This document shows, one piece after another, positions 45,538 to 59,010 of a stretch of DNA of 64,000 bases. A program made the translations under genes and the position numbers. Source of the stretch: Pteria penguin (taxonomy: Eukaryota > Mollusca > Bivalvia > Pterioida > Pteriidae); assembly GCA_035048485.1 (NCBI GenBank), contig CM068587.1, positions 55,842,288-55,906,287 of the forward strand, in the 5' to 3' direction. Each line of letters begins with the position of its first letter. Positions within the stretch are counted from its first letter, which is position 1. Under the pieces are notes generated by a model, which saw only the letters and a list, made by a program, of their open reading frames with translations, ran no database searches and was not told the origin of the DNA.

Positions 45538-46851
45538 GGGTTACCAATGAGAACTGGTTCCTCCAGGCAATCAGACAACAGCACGACGATCTGTTTATAC
45601 CGTTGCCATAGATAACTGATTCTTTCAGGCACTCTGACAATACACTAGGACGAACTCTTCATACGGTTATCAATGAGAACTGGATCTTCCTCTCAATCAG
45701 ACAACGGTGCGACGAGATCTTTATACCGTTACCAATGTGAACTGGTTCCTCGAAAAAATCACACAACAGTACGACGATCTCTTTATACCGTTACCAATAA
45801 GAATTGGTTCCCTCTGGCAACCAGACAAGGTCGCGACGGTCTCTTTATACGGTTACCTTTTGCTCGTCAAGATAAGGTTACCAATGAGAAATAGTTCCTC
45901 CAGTCCCTCAAACAAAATCGCGGCGGTCTCTCTATAATGTTACCAATGAAAACTGGTCCTTCCAGGCAATCAGACAACGGTAGGACAATGTCTTTATACG
46001 TTTCCCAATGAGAACTGGATCCTACTGGCAAACTACAAAAAAAAAACAGTACGACGATCGCTTCATACGGTTACCAATAAGAACTGGTCCTCGAGGCAAA
46101 CAGAATACAGAAGGATGGTCTCTTTATGCTGTTGCCAAAGAGAACTGGTTGCTCCTTGCTATCTGACAGCAGTAAGACGACCTTTTTATACCTTTATAGA
46201 TGAGAACTGTTTCCTCCAGGCAATCAGACATCAGTACGACTGTCTCTTCATACCGTTAACAATGAGAACTGGTTCCCTCAGGCATTCACACAACAGTACA
46301 ACGATCTTTCTATACCGTTACCAATGAGAACTGGATCCTCCTGGCAATCAGAAAACAGTACAACGAGATCTTCATACTGTTACCAATAAGAACTGGTTCC
46401 CCCCTCAGGCAATCAGACAACAGTACGACGATCTCTTCATGCCGTTACCAATGAGAACTGGTTCCCCCAGGCAATCAGACAACAGTACGACGATATCTTC
46501 ATACAGTTACCAATGAGAACTGGTTCCCTAGGGAATCAGACAGCAGTACGACTGTCTCTGTATACCGTTACCAATGAGAACTGGTTCCCCCTTTCAATCA
46601 GACAAGTTTGCGACGGTCTATTTATACAGTTACCTTTTGCTCGTCAAGATAAGGTTACCAATGAGAACTTGTTCCTCCTGGCAATCAGACAACAGCACGA
46701 CGTTCTCTTTATACTGTTACCAAAGAGAACTGGTTCCCCCCTGGCAATCAGACAATAACAGTAAGACGATCACTTCATACGGTTACCAATGAGAACTGGT
46801 TCCTCCAGCCAATCAGAATACAGTAGGATGGTATCTTTATACCGTTATCAG
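45538..46851. repeat. 62-bp tandem array, start of unit C
   Basis: About 21 units of the family at position 1, more uniform around 46,400-46,800. Confidence 0.9.
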
Positions 46852-47197
46852 ATTTGAGAGCTAAACAAACAGAGGTGAAATATGCAAACTAGGATCAAAC
46901 ACAGCAGTTATTATCAAATCATTCAAAAACTCATCTGAGTAGTTTTTTGAGGGAAACAGAGTCCAAGGCAATGCGCTTATATTGGTACTGGTAGAGGAGA
47001 ACCTGTTACCGATTAAATAAGTAACCGCATGCTACGGTACTAGGGCTTTTGAAGCGTCAATTTATGAGATAGTTTACTTTATTTTCTGCAATATATATGG
47101 GACCTATCACTATATTTAAAAATTTTGTAAATTCACGATTGAATACAATCATTAGAGGGTAACTGGTCTACTCCCAGAACTGTTCACGAAGTACTCT

Positions 47198-49861
47198 TAG
47201 TACGTTAGAAATCAAACATTTGTGGTAAGCACTAATAATGAACTCTGGTATCAACATGCGGATAGCTTCACAAACATCAAGCCCTGTAAGGTTAAACTAG
47301 TTGACGTAATGAAAGATTACCAATTCTCCCCTTACGATTGTAAAATATCGAAGTGCGGGACCAAAAATTGCAAAACTTGCAACATCTTAATTACAGACAA
47401 TTCTTTTACGAGTAATTTAACCAAACATACCATTCATACGCATAGTTTTGACCATTTGAATTGTAAGAGTTCAAATATTGTATACGGTATTGAGTGTTCA
47501 CTCTGTGGGTTAATATATGTTGGAGAGACAAAGGGACAACTCCGTACAAGAGTATCAGGTCACAGGTCCAAAATAAATTGTGGCGGAAACCAATTATTCT
47601 ATCGCCATTTCACCACTCTATTCTCTCAATGAAAATTAGAATTATAGAAAAAATGTATCACCCCACAAACAATGCCAATTTGAGCACTCCTTTTCGTCGG
47701 AAAAGAGAAGAATACTGGATAAAACGTCTCGGCACTGCTTCGCCCTATGGATGCAATGACAATATTAGTAGTATTGGTAATCTCACTAGTCCTGCGTGTC
47801 AATCAGTTAACGTACTCGGTTTATTCAACAAAAGCCAGAGGAGGCATCGAAGTCATGGTACGCGCAAATACAACAAACCTGAGATACATAATATTTCCTT
47901 TGATGCTCTTTTGCCATTTATAAATAAACCTTTGGGCCTTCATCACATTCGTACAAAACTTTATTCTATTTCACTCATAAAATTACACGAGTTGTACGTA
48001 TCGTCCAGACACCGTATATTTACTGATATAACCTCTGCAGAGTATAGACTAGATAGCTTTATTATGGACATATCGACAGCTAGACTTTTTCGTCCCGTCA
48101 AGTCAGATATTTCTATGGAAAAATCTAATCGCCCTTTCATCAAAATTAAATTTGCAAATAAAGACATTGATTATTTAAATTTTCGCCAAATTTTAAATCA
48201 TAAGTCTGTTTTAGAGAAAATACCTCCATATTTCAAAAACAAAGATCCGCCATGTATTTCCTATAGCTACACGCCATCAGTTGCATCCAAAATTTATAAT
48301 TACAAAGGGTTTCTACAGTGTCTTGATCTTAGCAACTCTGCATGCCATCCTCAACCGTGTGCATGTTCCTCATCTAATTTCGTATATTCTCCTTGTGGCC
48401 ATGTCATTACTGGTGATTTCGATATAGTTAAAAACACTAAATTAAGAGAACTTTTACTTAAAGGTCCAAAATACAGAGAATCCAGATCATTCACATGGAG
48501 CCAAAATTTTGAGAATATTATGAACTGCTGCGAGGAATATGCCACACGATGGGCAAAAAGAGAGGAAGTACAAGTCGACACTCTTTCGGAATGGATAAAA
48601 TCTATTGCAGTACTGCTGAGATCAAAAATTAAAAAATTACAAGGTTCTGTAAACACCAGATTCGAATCTATTTTAAAGATCCTGATGTTGTCAGATAACT
48701 TACCTTCCTCCAAGAACATTATAGCATTACACCAGCAGATAAAGCATCTAATAATTATACATTTACTTGTAATAAATATTACATTGACAGCCTAGTGAAA
48801 GAATTAGGATTACAGTCAGCTCCAGGAAATCCTACTTATACTCTCACGAACTTTTCGGTTTCGGAAGTACTCGAGAATCATAAATCTGTCCTCAATACGT
48901 TTGGTATTAACTCAAATAAATTGAACTTAGAACTTCCATATTTGTACTGCATTCCAAAAATGCACAAACTCCTTACAAACAACGCTTTATCGCTGGTTCC
49001 TCGAAGTGTTCCACAAAATCTGTATCGATGCTACTCACAAAAATATTATCAGAAATTAAATCTGGCCTTTATAGATATTGCGAAACAGTATATTTCAGAA
49101 GTGGAATTAATCAAATGTGGATCCTTAAAAATTCAAAAGAGTTGTTAGAACATCTAAAATCAAAAAGTTTTACTAAAATTCACTCCATCAAGTCTTTTGA
49201 CTTTTCGACTCTTTACACAACGATTCCTCATCAGAAATTAAAAGACAGATTAGCGGAAATTATTCAAAATGCATTTACTAGTAAAAACGGAAGCCGCAAA
49301 TTCAAATATATAGTATTAGGCCACGATAAAACTTACTTTGTTAGGGAAAATTCTGATTCCAAAAATAAATACACTGAAACAGCTGTCATCCAGATATTGA
49401 ACTTTCTTATCGATAACATTTTTGTAGTGTTTGGAGGTAAGGTTTTTCAACAAAGTGTCGGCATTCCAATGGGCACTAACTGTGCTCCGCTTCTGGCTGG
49501 CATATTCATTTACTCATACGAAGCTGAATTCATTCAGTCTTTGCTTTCGCAAGGAAAAAAACAATTGCCTTTTGGCTTCAATTTTACTTACAGATATATA
49601 GATGACTTGCTTTCAATTAATAATTCTTCATTCGCGGATTACCTTAGCATCATTTATCCAAATGAACTGGAGGTCAAAGAAACCACAGAAAATAGTAATT
49701 CTACTTCGTATTTAGATATTATGTTGTCTTTCGACATTAATGGTCAATTGAACACCTCACTCTATGACAAACGTGACGATTGCACAAACTTTCCTTTCAT
49801 AAGTAGCAACATTCCGTCATCGCCCGCATACGGCGTATTCATATCTCAGTTAATACGTTAA
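47198..49861 (+). pseudogene. Naiad-1 Penelope-like ORF (EN-CxC-RT), unit C copy
   Basis: 5'-truncated copy that keeps more of the N-terminus than unit B: CKISKCGTKNCKTC, then VYGIECSLCGLIYVGET with LRTRVSGHR, that is, both GIY-YIG blocks and the CCHH zinc ligands. Linker CxC at about 48,357 (PCACSSSNF). RT palm box YIDD at 49,595-49,606. Lesions: 10-nt deletion near 47,612, 1-nt deletion near 48,672, the same in-frame TAA as unit B (about 48,694), 1-nt deletion near 48,967, a 12-nt in-frame loss near 49,781 and TAA at 49,859. It sits in a 102-bp repeat whose uninterrupted form is seen at 1,665. Confidence 0.85.
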
Positions 49862-50369
49862 TCCAGAGCATGTTCAAATTACAATGACTTTGTTCTGAGG
49901 GCTAGGCGACTTTCAGTTAAGCTGCTCAACCAGGGTTATATATGTGCTATACTAGCAACGTCACTGAGGAAGTTCTACGGTCGTTACGAGACTCTTATTA
50001 CTCCATATGATATCTCGTTATCCAGACTTTTAAATGATATTCTGGACTGGAACCGATACGATCACTTAACACAGATTTGACACCTTCTATACTAGAAGGT
50101 TACCTACTTTGACTTCTCCATATGTAAATACATATGGAATTCACTCTGGAAAGACTCTTTCTACGGGGTATATTTGACGGGTGTTGCTAGCAAGCAGGAG
50201 ATGCTCATTTTCCCCGGGCACCTGATCTCACTCCATCACAGGGGTTCACATATGCTCTTCAAGTAGATATATTTTGTTATTTTCCATTTGTTTTTCATTT
50301 TCACTGATTTTGTATGTCCTATGGTTTCATAATTTTTTTACTTGTGGTTTCGATTTATCCATCATCTTT
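49862..50369 (+). mobile_element. Naiad-1 3' region, unit C copy
   Basis: RT thumb remnant (LNQGYICAILAT, RYETLITPYDISL) and 3' UTR, ending 'ccatcatcttt' before resumption of the 102-bp repeat at 'cactctatcac'. ACTCT at both edges may be the target duplication. Confidence 0.75.
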
Positions 50370-50371
50370 TC

Positions 50372-50560
50372 ACTCTATCACAACTTCTAACTTCCCTCAA
50401 CCATGGATCGTGCTTAGTGTTTTGTGAAGTAAAATATCAGAGGAGAAGATAAAGCCTCCTACAGTCAGGGGGTACTCTATCACGGCTTCTAACTTGTCTT
50501 CACCGTGGATCGTGCCAAGTGTTTTGTGATGTAGGATACAAGAGGAAAATCTTCTAACTT
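50372..50560. repeat. 102-bp repeats, unit C
   Basis: Two degenerate units downstream of the Naiad-1 insertion ('caaccatggatcgtgcttag', 'caccgtggatcgtgccaagt'). Confidence 0.8.
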
Positions 50561-51014
50561 TCTTTTCCTATTTTACTTGCACTTCTTATGTGCACGCTTA
50601 GATTTAAAACAACTTATTTGGAGCAATGCAATGACGCGGGTAAACAAGCAATGCAATACTTGACGGTGTGAAAAGTATGAATGTAATCATTACATGTAAA
50701 TGACCGGGTAGATTAAAGACATGAAACATTACAGTTGATGACGTGATTCATATCAGTTTATCTCGTCGTAACAGGTAGGTTAATTAAGCTTATGTGGGCA
50801 ACTTCAGTATTATTTGTAATTACACATTAAAACGTTGAGCATAGACTCGACTTGTTCTTCCATCGTGCATTAAAATTTAACATATTTCAAGATGAAAACT
50901 TATCAAAATCAGTATTTATATAATAGATTTAGAGTTTTCTTCTTAGTTACGACATACGAAAACGTAGTAACTAAAGAAAATCTCAAATCTTCCGTAAATA
51001 GATAGAAAGTCGAA

Positions 51015-51470
51015 TTCACTAGAGATTGAAATTCATCCTTATTAGAGGTGAGATATTTTGACTCATCGGAGATTGAAATTCAGAGTGAACAGACATGAGG
51101 TAGTTTGACTGACTGGAGATTAGAATTTAGACATTATGACTCGTAGGAGATTGAAATTCATAGATTGAAATTCAGACATGATAGAGATGAGATGTTTACA
51201 TGACTCGCCGAAGACTGAAATTCAAACATGATAGAGGTGAGATATTTATATGACTAGCAGGAGATTGAAATTCAGACATAATAGAGGTGAGATATTTTTA
51301 TAACTCACCTGGGATTGAAACTAGGCATAATAGAGATGAGATATTTATATAACTTGCCAAATATTGACATTCAGACATGATAGAAGTGAGATATTCATTA
51401 CACTCGCCGGAAATTGAAATTCAGACATAATAAAGGTGAGATATTTATATTACTCGCCGGAGATGAAAGA
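51015..51470. repeat. 50-bp direct repeats, unit C
   Basis: About nine units of the family at 2,388, with 'gagattgaaattcagacat' cores. Confidence 0.85.
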
Positions 51471-52013
51471 TTTGTTACACCTTCAAATAGTAAAAAATAT
51501 CTTTTGGTCCTTTTTTGCCCAGGACAAATGGGTTGCAGCTTAAAAACAAACAAACAAAAAAAGGAAAAGAAAACATATTTCTTTTGATAGAACCTTCCAT
51601 TGAGAGGGGGAAAAGTTGCAACTGCTTGTGCTTCGTCAATAGGATTCTACTGTTGGTTTTATCTTGCGACTGTCGTTAAATCAAAATTGATATTGAGGCC
51701 TCTTGTTTCATTGATAACTAAACAAAATAAGATACAGTCCACCAATACCACGATCAGACATATCAAAGGTAAAGGACTATACTATAGATTTTATTATTGC
51801 TCATTGTCAAACCAGGATCATATGCTGGCCGCACGTGACTGTCATATTGCTTGATAACTTTAGACTTGGGACCAGACTTCAGGATGTGGGCTCTTTTGAT
51901 TAAAAGTAATGTCAATATTTTTTAAAACGTATATCCAATGGCATATTTGTAATTTGGAAAATTAATACATGCATGAATGATATTAGTAATCCAGTCGTGT
52001 TTTGATTTCCCAA

Positions 52014-52938
52014 ATTACAATTATTTAATGTATTAACATCTTTAGTAAACTGTACATTCATTGCAGTCAAATTTCTGAAACCTGAATGATTTTCCAACTC
52101 ACTGTCCTCTATTTAAATGTTGACAGCCACCTTTGTATATACCTCGCGCTTGACTAATTAATTTCACTTCTATCGCGATCGGAGTGTTTATCTAACGTCC
52201 TGCTGTGTCATACAAATTTAGAATTGAAAAGTATTTATGTCCGGATAAATTTATAGAATGTTCATGTATTAAATATAAAAATTTTCCATAAATATAAAAC
52301 AGAAAAAAAAGTTAAAACTTCTCTACAAAATAATGTAATGAGCACTAAGTAAGGATACGTTATCAATTATCGATCTCAGATAGAAGAGTGACGATACTTA
52401 AAGTTTGGTTACAATCTAAAGCCCCAATAATTAATTAACAATGTAAGCCTGCGAAGTCGGCAATTTACTTTTATTTACTATCATTCAACTAACAGTAATC
52501 TTCATTTCTTCACGTGAGCGTGTACTGACTCATTAAAAAGCAATCATCAATGACCGCTAACATGACGTTTGACTACACCACAAGCGGTCAGTTCTTAATT
52601 GGATTGGTAATTAACATGCCATAGGTAGATGACCAGGTAAACGCGTCGTTTAACTGTTAAACAAACAATCGGCGCAGAGAGGAGATCAGCAGTGTATTAA
52701 TTAAAAACTGCAGGTATTTGCTACAGTTACGTCCGGAAAGCGAAATTTTGTCCGGATTATCGGGGCAAATTTCATGTACTTTTGGAATTCTGTACCCGTA
52801 TTTTTTTGTCCAGATCCGGAACGCGGATTACTGGATTATCGGATCAAAATATCATTTGGGAAATCCGTTCCCGCACTTTCTTGTCCGAAAAGTGGATTTT
52901 CCGGATAAATGGAGCCCGGATTAACGGAGCATCACTGT
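52014..52938. other. Segment shared with B, absent from A (unit C)
   Basis: Counterpart of 22,577-23,505. Its right end on the reverse strand is CAGTGATGCTCCGTTAATCC next to TA. Confidence 0.4.
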
Positions 52939-52939
52939 A

Positions 52940-53700
52940 TGTCATGGGACGCATATATTAAAAAAATCTTAAAGTTAAAGCTATGCAAACCTTATTGCTA
53001 TATCAATGCTTAATTCTTCAGAAAAAGAGGAGTTAACGAATAAAGGATATTTTCAATTATTTATGGAAAATAGATTGGTAAGGTATCATAAATAATGTGA
53101 ATAAATGAGATATGAGATAAATAAGATGTGTATAAACATTTCAAAACCAATCAGAAACATGTACAATGACACAGTATAATGTGTTGTATTTGTAAAAACA
53201 GTTCTCATAGAGATAACCCGTTTTCTGTTTTAGATAAAAGGTTGTTTTACTCTAACCCTTAAACGAAAATTTGTCATAATACATATGTCTTTCATAACAA
53301 AAAAAGGAATCATTATACACCTGAAAAGTAAAATCTCTTGAAAATAAAGGATTCTTTAATAGACCGCTGTAATATTCTTAAAGATAAAGCGCGCTAGAAG
53401 GACAAGATCAATTTTATAATATCATTGAAGATTAACTATATCAGGGACATTGGAATATTCTCTTGCAAGTTGAGAAACATAAAGATATATCCTCTCTTTG
53501 AGTGACCACCGCATTATTGAGTAAAATGTTTCATTTCCGAGTCAATTGTACTATGAATAGAGAACCTTTTGTCCAATTTCAATAAAATTATGACATTTTG
53601 TCTACCGACTACTATGATTTGTTTAAACGTTGACATAAGCCAAACAGATTCAGCGTTTCATTTAACGTTTTGCTGCATTATTAGACCATTAGACTAGAAT
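52940..53700. other. Upstream flank of SLC46 copy C, no gene seen
   Basis: Collinear with 3,155-3,905. No ORF supported. Confidence 0.6.
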
Positions 53701-53965
53701 CTTTCTCTAACTTGGCTACATGCGATTCGATTCTGGGATATGGTTCAGGGTTTCGCGGTGAATCGTTTAAAAAAATCAAAGGTGCCAGCGTCCTACAGCA
53801 GGGAATGTCATTTCATGCTTTCATTCACTGTGATATTAAGTCTCGGTTTGGAATTTTCGATCCGATTCGACGCACAGGAAGCCGAAGATACTTCGACTTA
53901 ATTTGAACCAATATACTTAATTGGGTTATGGAATCGAAATTCTTTACCACTACAGGTCACTTCTC
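53700..53965 (+). promoter_or_regulatory. Conserved block 5' of SLC46 copy C
   Basis: As at 3,905 but missing about 30 bp after 'gcggtgaatcgttt', so its ORF is shortened. That argues against coding function. Confidence 0.3.
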
Positions 53966-53977
53966 ATTATTATTATA

Positions 53978-54126
53978 GATTGATTGGATCGTTTTACGTC
54001 ACGCCATGATTATTTAGGATATATAGTGAAGGCATCTGCCTGACACATTACATGACCATTTATATCTTTGCAACAGACCCTCACCCCGGGGTAGCCCAGT
54101 TGATGAGGTGCTCGGCTCACGAAGAC
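53978..54126 (-). mobile_element. SINE remnant, unit C
   Basis: Same rearranged SINE as 4,208-4,360, with a similar break at 'caccccggggtagcccagtt'. Confidence 0.7.
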
Positions 54127-54881
54127 AATTTCTCATTAGTATTGTTCTGGCGCCTGCCTGATGCTTAAAGTGCCATTAGAATGCTGGTGTATTTTGCTTT
54201 TTCTTTAAATCCTAATTGTACTATTATAAAATTCATAAAAATACTGTTCCTTCTTCTTCAATATTTCTCTGAGAGATGTCTAAAAATAAAGGTTTCCTGT
54301 ACCACTTGTACAACTTTTAACGTCAATTTACTGACGTCACAATGCAAACGTTTACGTCATAATTAAAAACCCAAGAAAACGTAGCATTTGTATGACGTCA
54401 CATATTACGGAGATTAACTACTGAAAAAAATCCATCTAGCTCTCTATTGATTATTGTATATATCTTGTGATCGAAGTCATGCAGGAGTGTATTTCTTTTG
54501 TCAGCGACTTGTGTATGTAGATATGCACATTGTACAGAAAAATTGTGAACATTCTTATGGCGCTTTAATCTGATAGGACAACAGTCCTAATTCGGGATCG
54601 TACCTGAATTGCAATCGAATATTTTTGTTTTGTCTTTTTCAGTGTTTTCACTCTTATCATATTTATTTGCATGTCCTTGGTGCTTTATGTCATATAGCTT
54701 GGTTAGATGTCTTCCGTTTTCTTTTTGATTTTTCTGGGGCTGTGACACGGTTAGGTACCAAAATTTGTTCAAAATACGCACGAGTATTTTTAAATGTCAA
54801 ATGAAAATGTGTTGTCGAATTTCATTCACAATTCACGCAGAAAATTAAATATGCTGATTGTTATGTTTCAGATTACTGAAA

Positions 54882-55989
54882 ATGATGGAAATGGTGGAAA
54901 AGCCTCAGGATCAACACAAAAAAACCCGCAGTTCGGTTAATTTTATTGTTTGCAGTGCTCATCTACGGTTATGCTATTGCATTGGCTTATTACGTAGCAA
55001 ATGAATATGCAAATAAGGCAATTCGAGACTTGTACTTTCCAAATGCAACGCATAATTCTACAACCCATTTCAAAGGATGCGGACACAATTCAAATTCCAC
55101 GAGCGAAGCAGAAAAGTACATAGAAAATTTTGTGCAAGCGAAATTATCACAATGGTCAATTTATATGTCTCTTGCGTTAGGAATTCCATCTATGGTGTCG
55201 ACGACGATTTTTGGTTCGCTGAGTGACACGTATGGAAGGAAGAAAATATTTTCATATCATTGGTCGGACCATTGTGTAAATTGTTGTTGTACAGTTGCGC
55301 CATCTACTTCAAGATAAGTATTTACTATTTCATAGCAGGGTGTGTGTTGGAGGGTTGTACGGGAGGATGGATAGCTGTACTGTCTATTTCCTTCGCTTAT
55401 GTGGCAGATGTCACAGAGGTCGGGAACACGAGGGCTATTGCAATTGCAGCTTTTGAGATGATTATAAATGTTGGATCCTCAGTGGGTGTTTTATCGAGTG
55501 GATTTCTTATAAAACATTTCGATAATTACTTATACCCTATGATTTTATCTACCGGGATAGTTTGCATGGCCATTCTGGGGTCTTTGTTCCTACCGGATAC
55601 CATCAGAGTCAAGAAAAATAAAACTGATATTAAAATCCGCATCATCAACCAGCTTTCTGAATCAGCAAAGCTTTTCAGAAAGATATCAAACCAGAGACCT
55701 CTTTATTTTTTGTGTATGTTCTCTATTTTTCCAATACTGATGGCCAGAGTTGGGGACTCAGCAATCTTGTTGTACTACATTTTGGGCTCGCCTATATGCT
55801 TCAACCCTGTTGACGTAAGTTTATATCTTACAACACGGGGGGTTGCTTCTCAGTTATTGACTGTAGCGGTGATCAAGGCTTTCCAGTTTTGCATGAGAGA
55901 TGAGTACACGGCAGTGACGTCAGCCGCCATCGGAATCGTGTACTACACAATGATTGGGTTCACGCGGAGCACAACGACGCTTTTCATTG
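54882..55989 (+). pseudogene. SLC46-like transporter, copy C, exon 1 (broken)
   Basis: 1,108 nt against 1,111 in A and B. An added A in the run near 54,920-54,927 shifts the frame after about 13 codons, 3 nt are lost near 54,956, and a 1-nt loss near 55,255 shifts it back, so residues from about 15 to 125 are out of frame with the start codon. GSLSDTYGRKK survives in the shifted frame; the rest (55,260 onward) reads like copy B with a few changes (N293D, Q320R). Donor gtcagt is intact. Confidence 0.9.
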
Positions 55990-56032
55990 GTCAGTGTCTA
56001 CGTTTCTGTACGGTATAGTAAAGGCATAATGC

Positions 56033-56081
56033 CCCCAGTGTAATCACTTGACTTCAACCGTACAGACAAAAAGTTTCCCCT
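56033..56081 (+). mobile_element. Right end of the TTAA element, unit C
   Basis: 'cagtgtaatcacttgacttc' through 'aagtttcccct', followed by TTAA at 56,082-56,085. Matches 28,180-28,225. Confidence 0.8.
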
Positions 56082-56124
56082 TTAACCTTAGCCATAACTT
56101 TTGCACCAAAATATTTTGGGTCTT

Positions 56125-56610
56125 TCGGAGGAGACATGGCCCTGAACCTCGTCCCCTCTGACTGTTAGTCGGGACTCATACAGATCTAGGGTCTTAGCTC
56201 GCTTTCAGACTGGCAGAGCACGGTTGATCATGTTGATGTCGCATATATTTTTATACCATTATGTGTTTGACAATACCTTACGTGTTTATATTTTTATGAC
56301 CTCTCAATATGCGATACCTGTTGAGCTTTGTTCTTTACATGGAGGATTATTTATAAATTTTTAAATGTACGTCCTTTGATTGTTCTGCTGTTACGGTGAG
56401 TGGGAAGATGAGCCCGTAAACCGATTAACCACACCATTTGTTTGGCTTTTGTCAAAAAAAATGACCGTCCTAAGTCGGTATCGTGATTGCACTACAATCA
56501 AATATTTTTGTAATGTGTTATATGTTCTAATATATTATTTATATTCATGTATTGTATAGCTCCATGACTTCTGTCACATAATTGAGCCAGTAACTCCTCT
56601 TTTTTCTTTT
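56125..56610 (+). mobile_element. Naiad-2 3' end in intron 1 of copy C
   Basis: Same insertion as 28,270-28,753. Confidence 0.75.
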
Positions 56611-56611
56611 A

Positions 56612-56860
56612 TAATACATATTTGGAATCCTTGTGGCAAGACCTGTCTATCAGTACCAAATTTTATTTTACCACGTGCCCTTGCCCTTGACATTTTACCT
56701 ACTTTTGAAAAACTTTATCCTTAGCCATAATTTTTAACCAAAAGAGATGGGACCTTTATACTACACTTGTATTCCTTATGGCAAGACCTGTCTGTCGGTA
56801 CCAAAATTTTCGACCTGGTGACCTTTACCTCGGTCTTTGCCCTATTTTGAATTTTCTTGC
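56612..56860. repeat. Intronic ~150-bp repeats, copy C
   Basis: About one and a half units, as at 28,757. Confidence 0.7.
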
Positions 56861-56940
56861 CGCGGGGAGGGGGGGGGGACCCATCTAGTTTTCATTATAC
56901 AAAATTTCATTGATATATCTGTTATCTTTTATACTACTAT

Positions 56941-57024
56941 CTGGAGCGATTGGAGCTTTTTCATTTGCTTGTATTCCTCTTCTCATATCATCATTGTCGA
57001 AGACAACTCCAGTAGATAAACAAG
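56941..57024 (+). pseudogene. SLC46-like transporter, copy C, exon 2 (acceptor lost)
   Basis: 84 nt collinear with exon 2 of A and B, but the acceptor reads tactactat instead of tactactag. The donor gtatgc is intact. Exon skipping would remove exactly 28 codons. Confidence 0.85.
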
Positions 57025-58083
57025 GTATGCGATACAGTGTTCTAAAAGAGAACTGGGTTTTCCAAACCCAAATTTGTGAAATAAACGATAATTCAATTAA
57101 TTTTTAACATTATATGATAAATTTATACATATTCAGCCTACCTGAACCAAAGGCTCAAGTGAGCTTTTGTCATAGTGTGTCGTCCAGCGTCATTAACTTT
57201 TCATATTTATGACTTCTTCAGAACCGTTGGAAGGATTTTGATTACACTTTGTAGGCCTGAAGTACTCATGGTTCCCAGAGGGTACTCTCTTTGACATATT
57301 TCTTCTTCAGACCGGCATTTTTACAGACACAAAGTGAATGCAGAGTACTGGTCTATAGAGGAATGTATGAAAATGTTTTGCTGTTTTTCGTTCTACTCCT
57401 AAACGAAATGTTGACGTTTTTCCACATATCTTTCAACGCACAAAAGTGCAATTTGTTTCCTTTAGGTGATAATTAAGTTTGTATTTTTGGGTTTTTTTTT
57501 TTTATGAGGACCCCCCTCCCCTTTTTTTTTTTTTTTAAATGGGGAATGGGAGAAAATTTTTCCACAATTTCAACTTCTGCTGTAAAATAACTGAAAGGAT
57601 TTTGATGAAACTTATTACACTAAGTAGGAATGAAGTACACATTGTCTCTTGCAAGTATTGATCCAGATCTGTCTACGGATTTTTTTTTTTTTTTTTGCAA
57701 TCATCTGCTGTAAATTATCATAGATTTAAGCTTTATGAAATTTTCATTTGACCTGCATAACCAGTTGCTTAACGTTGATGATGATTAAAGTTTCACACTC
57801 AGTACAAAGCAATTACAACACAGTTAACATCATATTTATCTGCAAATATTTCAAGCTGTCAACTGAATAAACGAATTGTGTTCATTCTTATCATTTGGGT
57901 TGAGGAAATTTTCATTTTTGTTCTTTTTCGTGTTTTGGTTGTATGTTAGTTTTAAAGCTTATGGTCATTCTTTCTTTCCCTGTATATCTTTCCTTCGTTC
58001 CTTTTATTCACTCACTTTCACCTAAATTGTTTATAAAGTCAAACGATTCAATAGTTTACATTTTAACCCATCTTTATTGGCAG

Positions 58084-58243
58084 TGCTATATTCGGAGCGC
58101 TAGCTATCATAGAGAACATCGGTAATATGGTAGGATCTGTGTCTGCAGGCGCAATCTATTCAGCCACCGTCACGTTCTACAAGGGATTTGCATTCTTTGT
58201 TTCAGCTTTCTACATGTTAATATCTGCAATAACGCTCACATAA
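58084..58243 (+). pseudogene. SLC46-like transporter, copy C, exon 3 (frameshifted)
   Basis: One G is missing at the acceptor (ggcag|TGCTATATTC against ggcag|GTGCTATATTC), shifting the frame if spliced there. The end reads CACATAAGT, so the putative donor gt is gone while the TAA remains, a hint that in A and B the TAA rather than the donor may be what matters. Confidence 0.85.
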
Positions 58244-58499
58244 GTTTTTTTTTTTTTATTTTATTGCGTATTACTGATTTATGCTGATATTGGATCCTTT
58301 CTATTATATCGGTAATGTAGTTTACGGAAGTAGCTGGCATCCTGACACTAGAACAGCAATGTACCATGGTCGGCATTTCCCCCTCCCCCCCCCCCCTTGG
58401 TAATCAGAGACGTGACCAGGTGTTCGGATGGAATGAGTGTCATGGTTGGTTATCCTAACCTGAAATGAATGTACAAATATGCAGCCATTTAACGTGCGT

Positions 58500-59010
58500 A
58501 AAATATTCAACACTTTTGTGGGCAGACAACATTCAACATTGTCATATGCAAAAAATGTTCAACACTTATATGTGCATATAATATTCAATACATTTATGAG
58601 CAATTTTCAACAGATTTATGTGCAGACAATATTCAATATTTTATGTGCAAACAGTATTCAACCCTTACATATATACAAACAATATGCGTCTATTAATATG
58701 CAGACAATATTCAACACATTTATGAGCAATATTCAAAACTGTTATGTGCAAACAAAATTTATTTTGATTTTATCTGCAGACATTATTCAACACTTTCATG
58801 TGTAAGCGATGTTCAACACTTTTATGTGCAGACAATTTCCAACACTTTATGTGCAGACAATACTCAACACTTTTATGTGCAAATAATATTCAACACTTTT
58901 ATGTGTAGAAAATATTAAACACTTCATTTGCAGACAGAACTCAACAATTTGATGTGCAGATAATATTCAACACTTTCATGTGCAGACTATATTCAACACT
59001 TTCATGAGTC
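58500..59010. repeat. 26-bp tandem repeat, unit C only
   Basis: About 19 degenerate units of 'caacacttttatgtgcagac' + 'aatatt'. It lies where A and B carry Naiad remnants. Confidence 0.85.

Larger units (their letters stand above)
55990..56940 (+). other. Intron 1 of SLC46 copy C, shortened
   Basis: 951 nt. A deletion removed the region from about 40 bp after the exon to the last 50 bp of the TTAA element, including the microsatellite. Confidence 0.75.
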
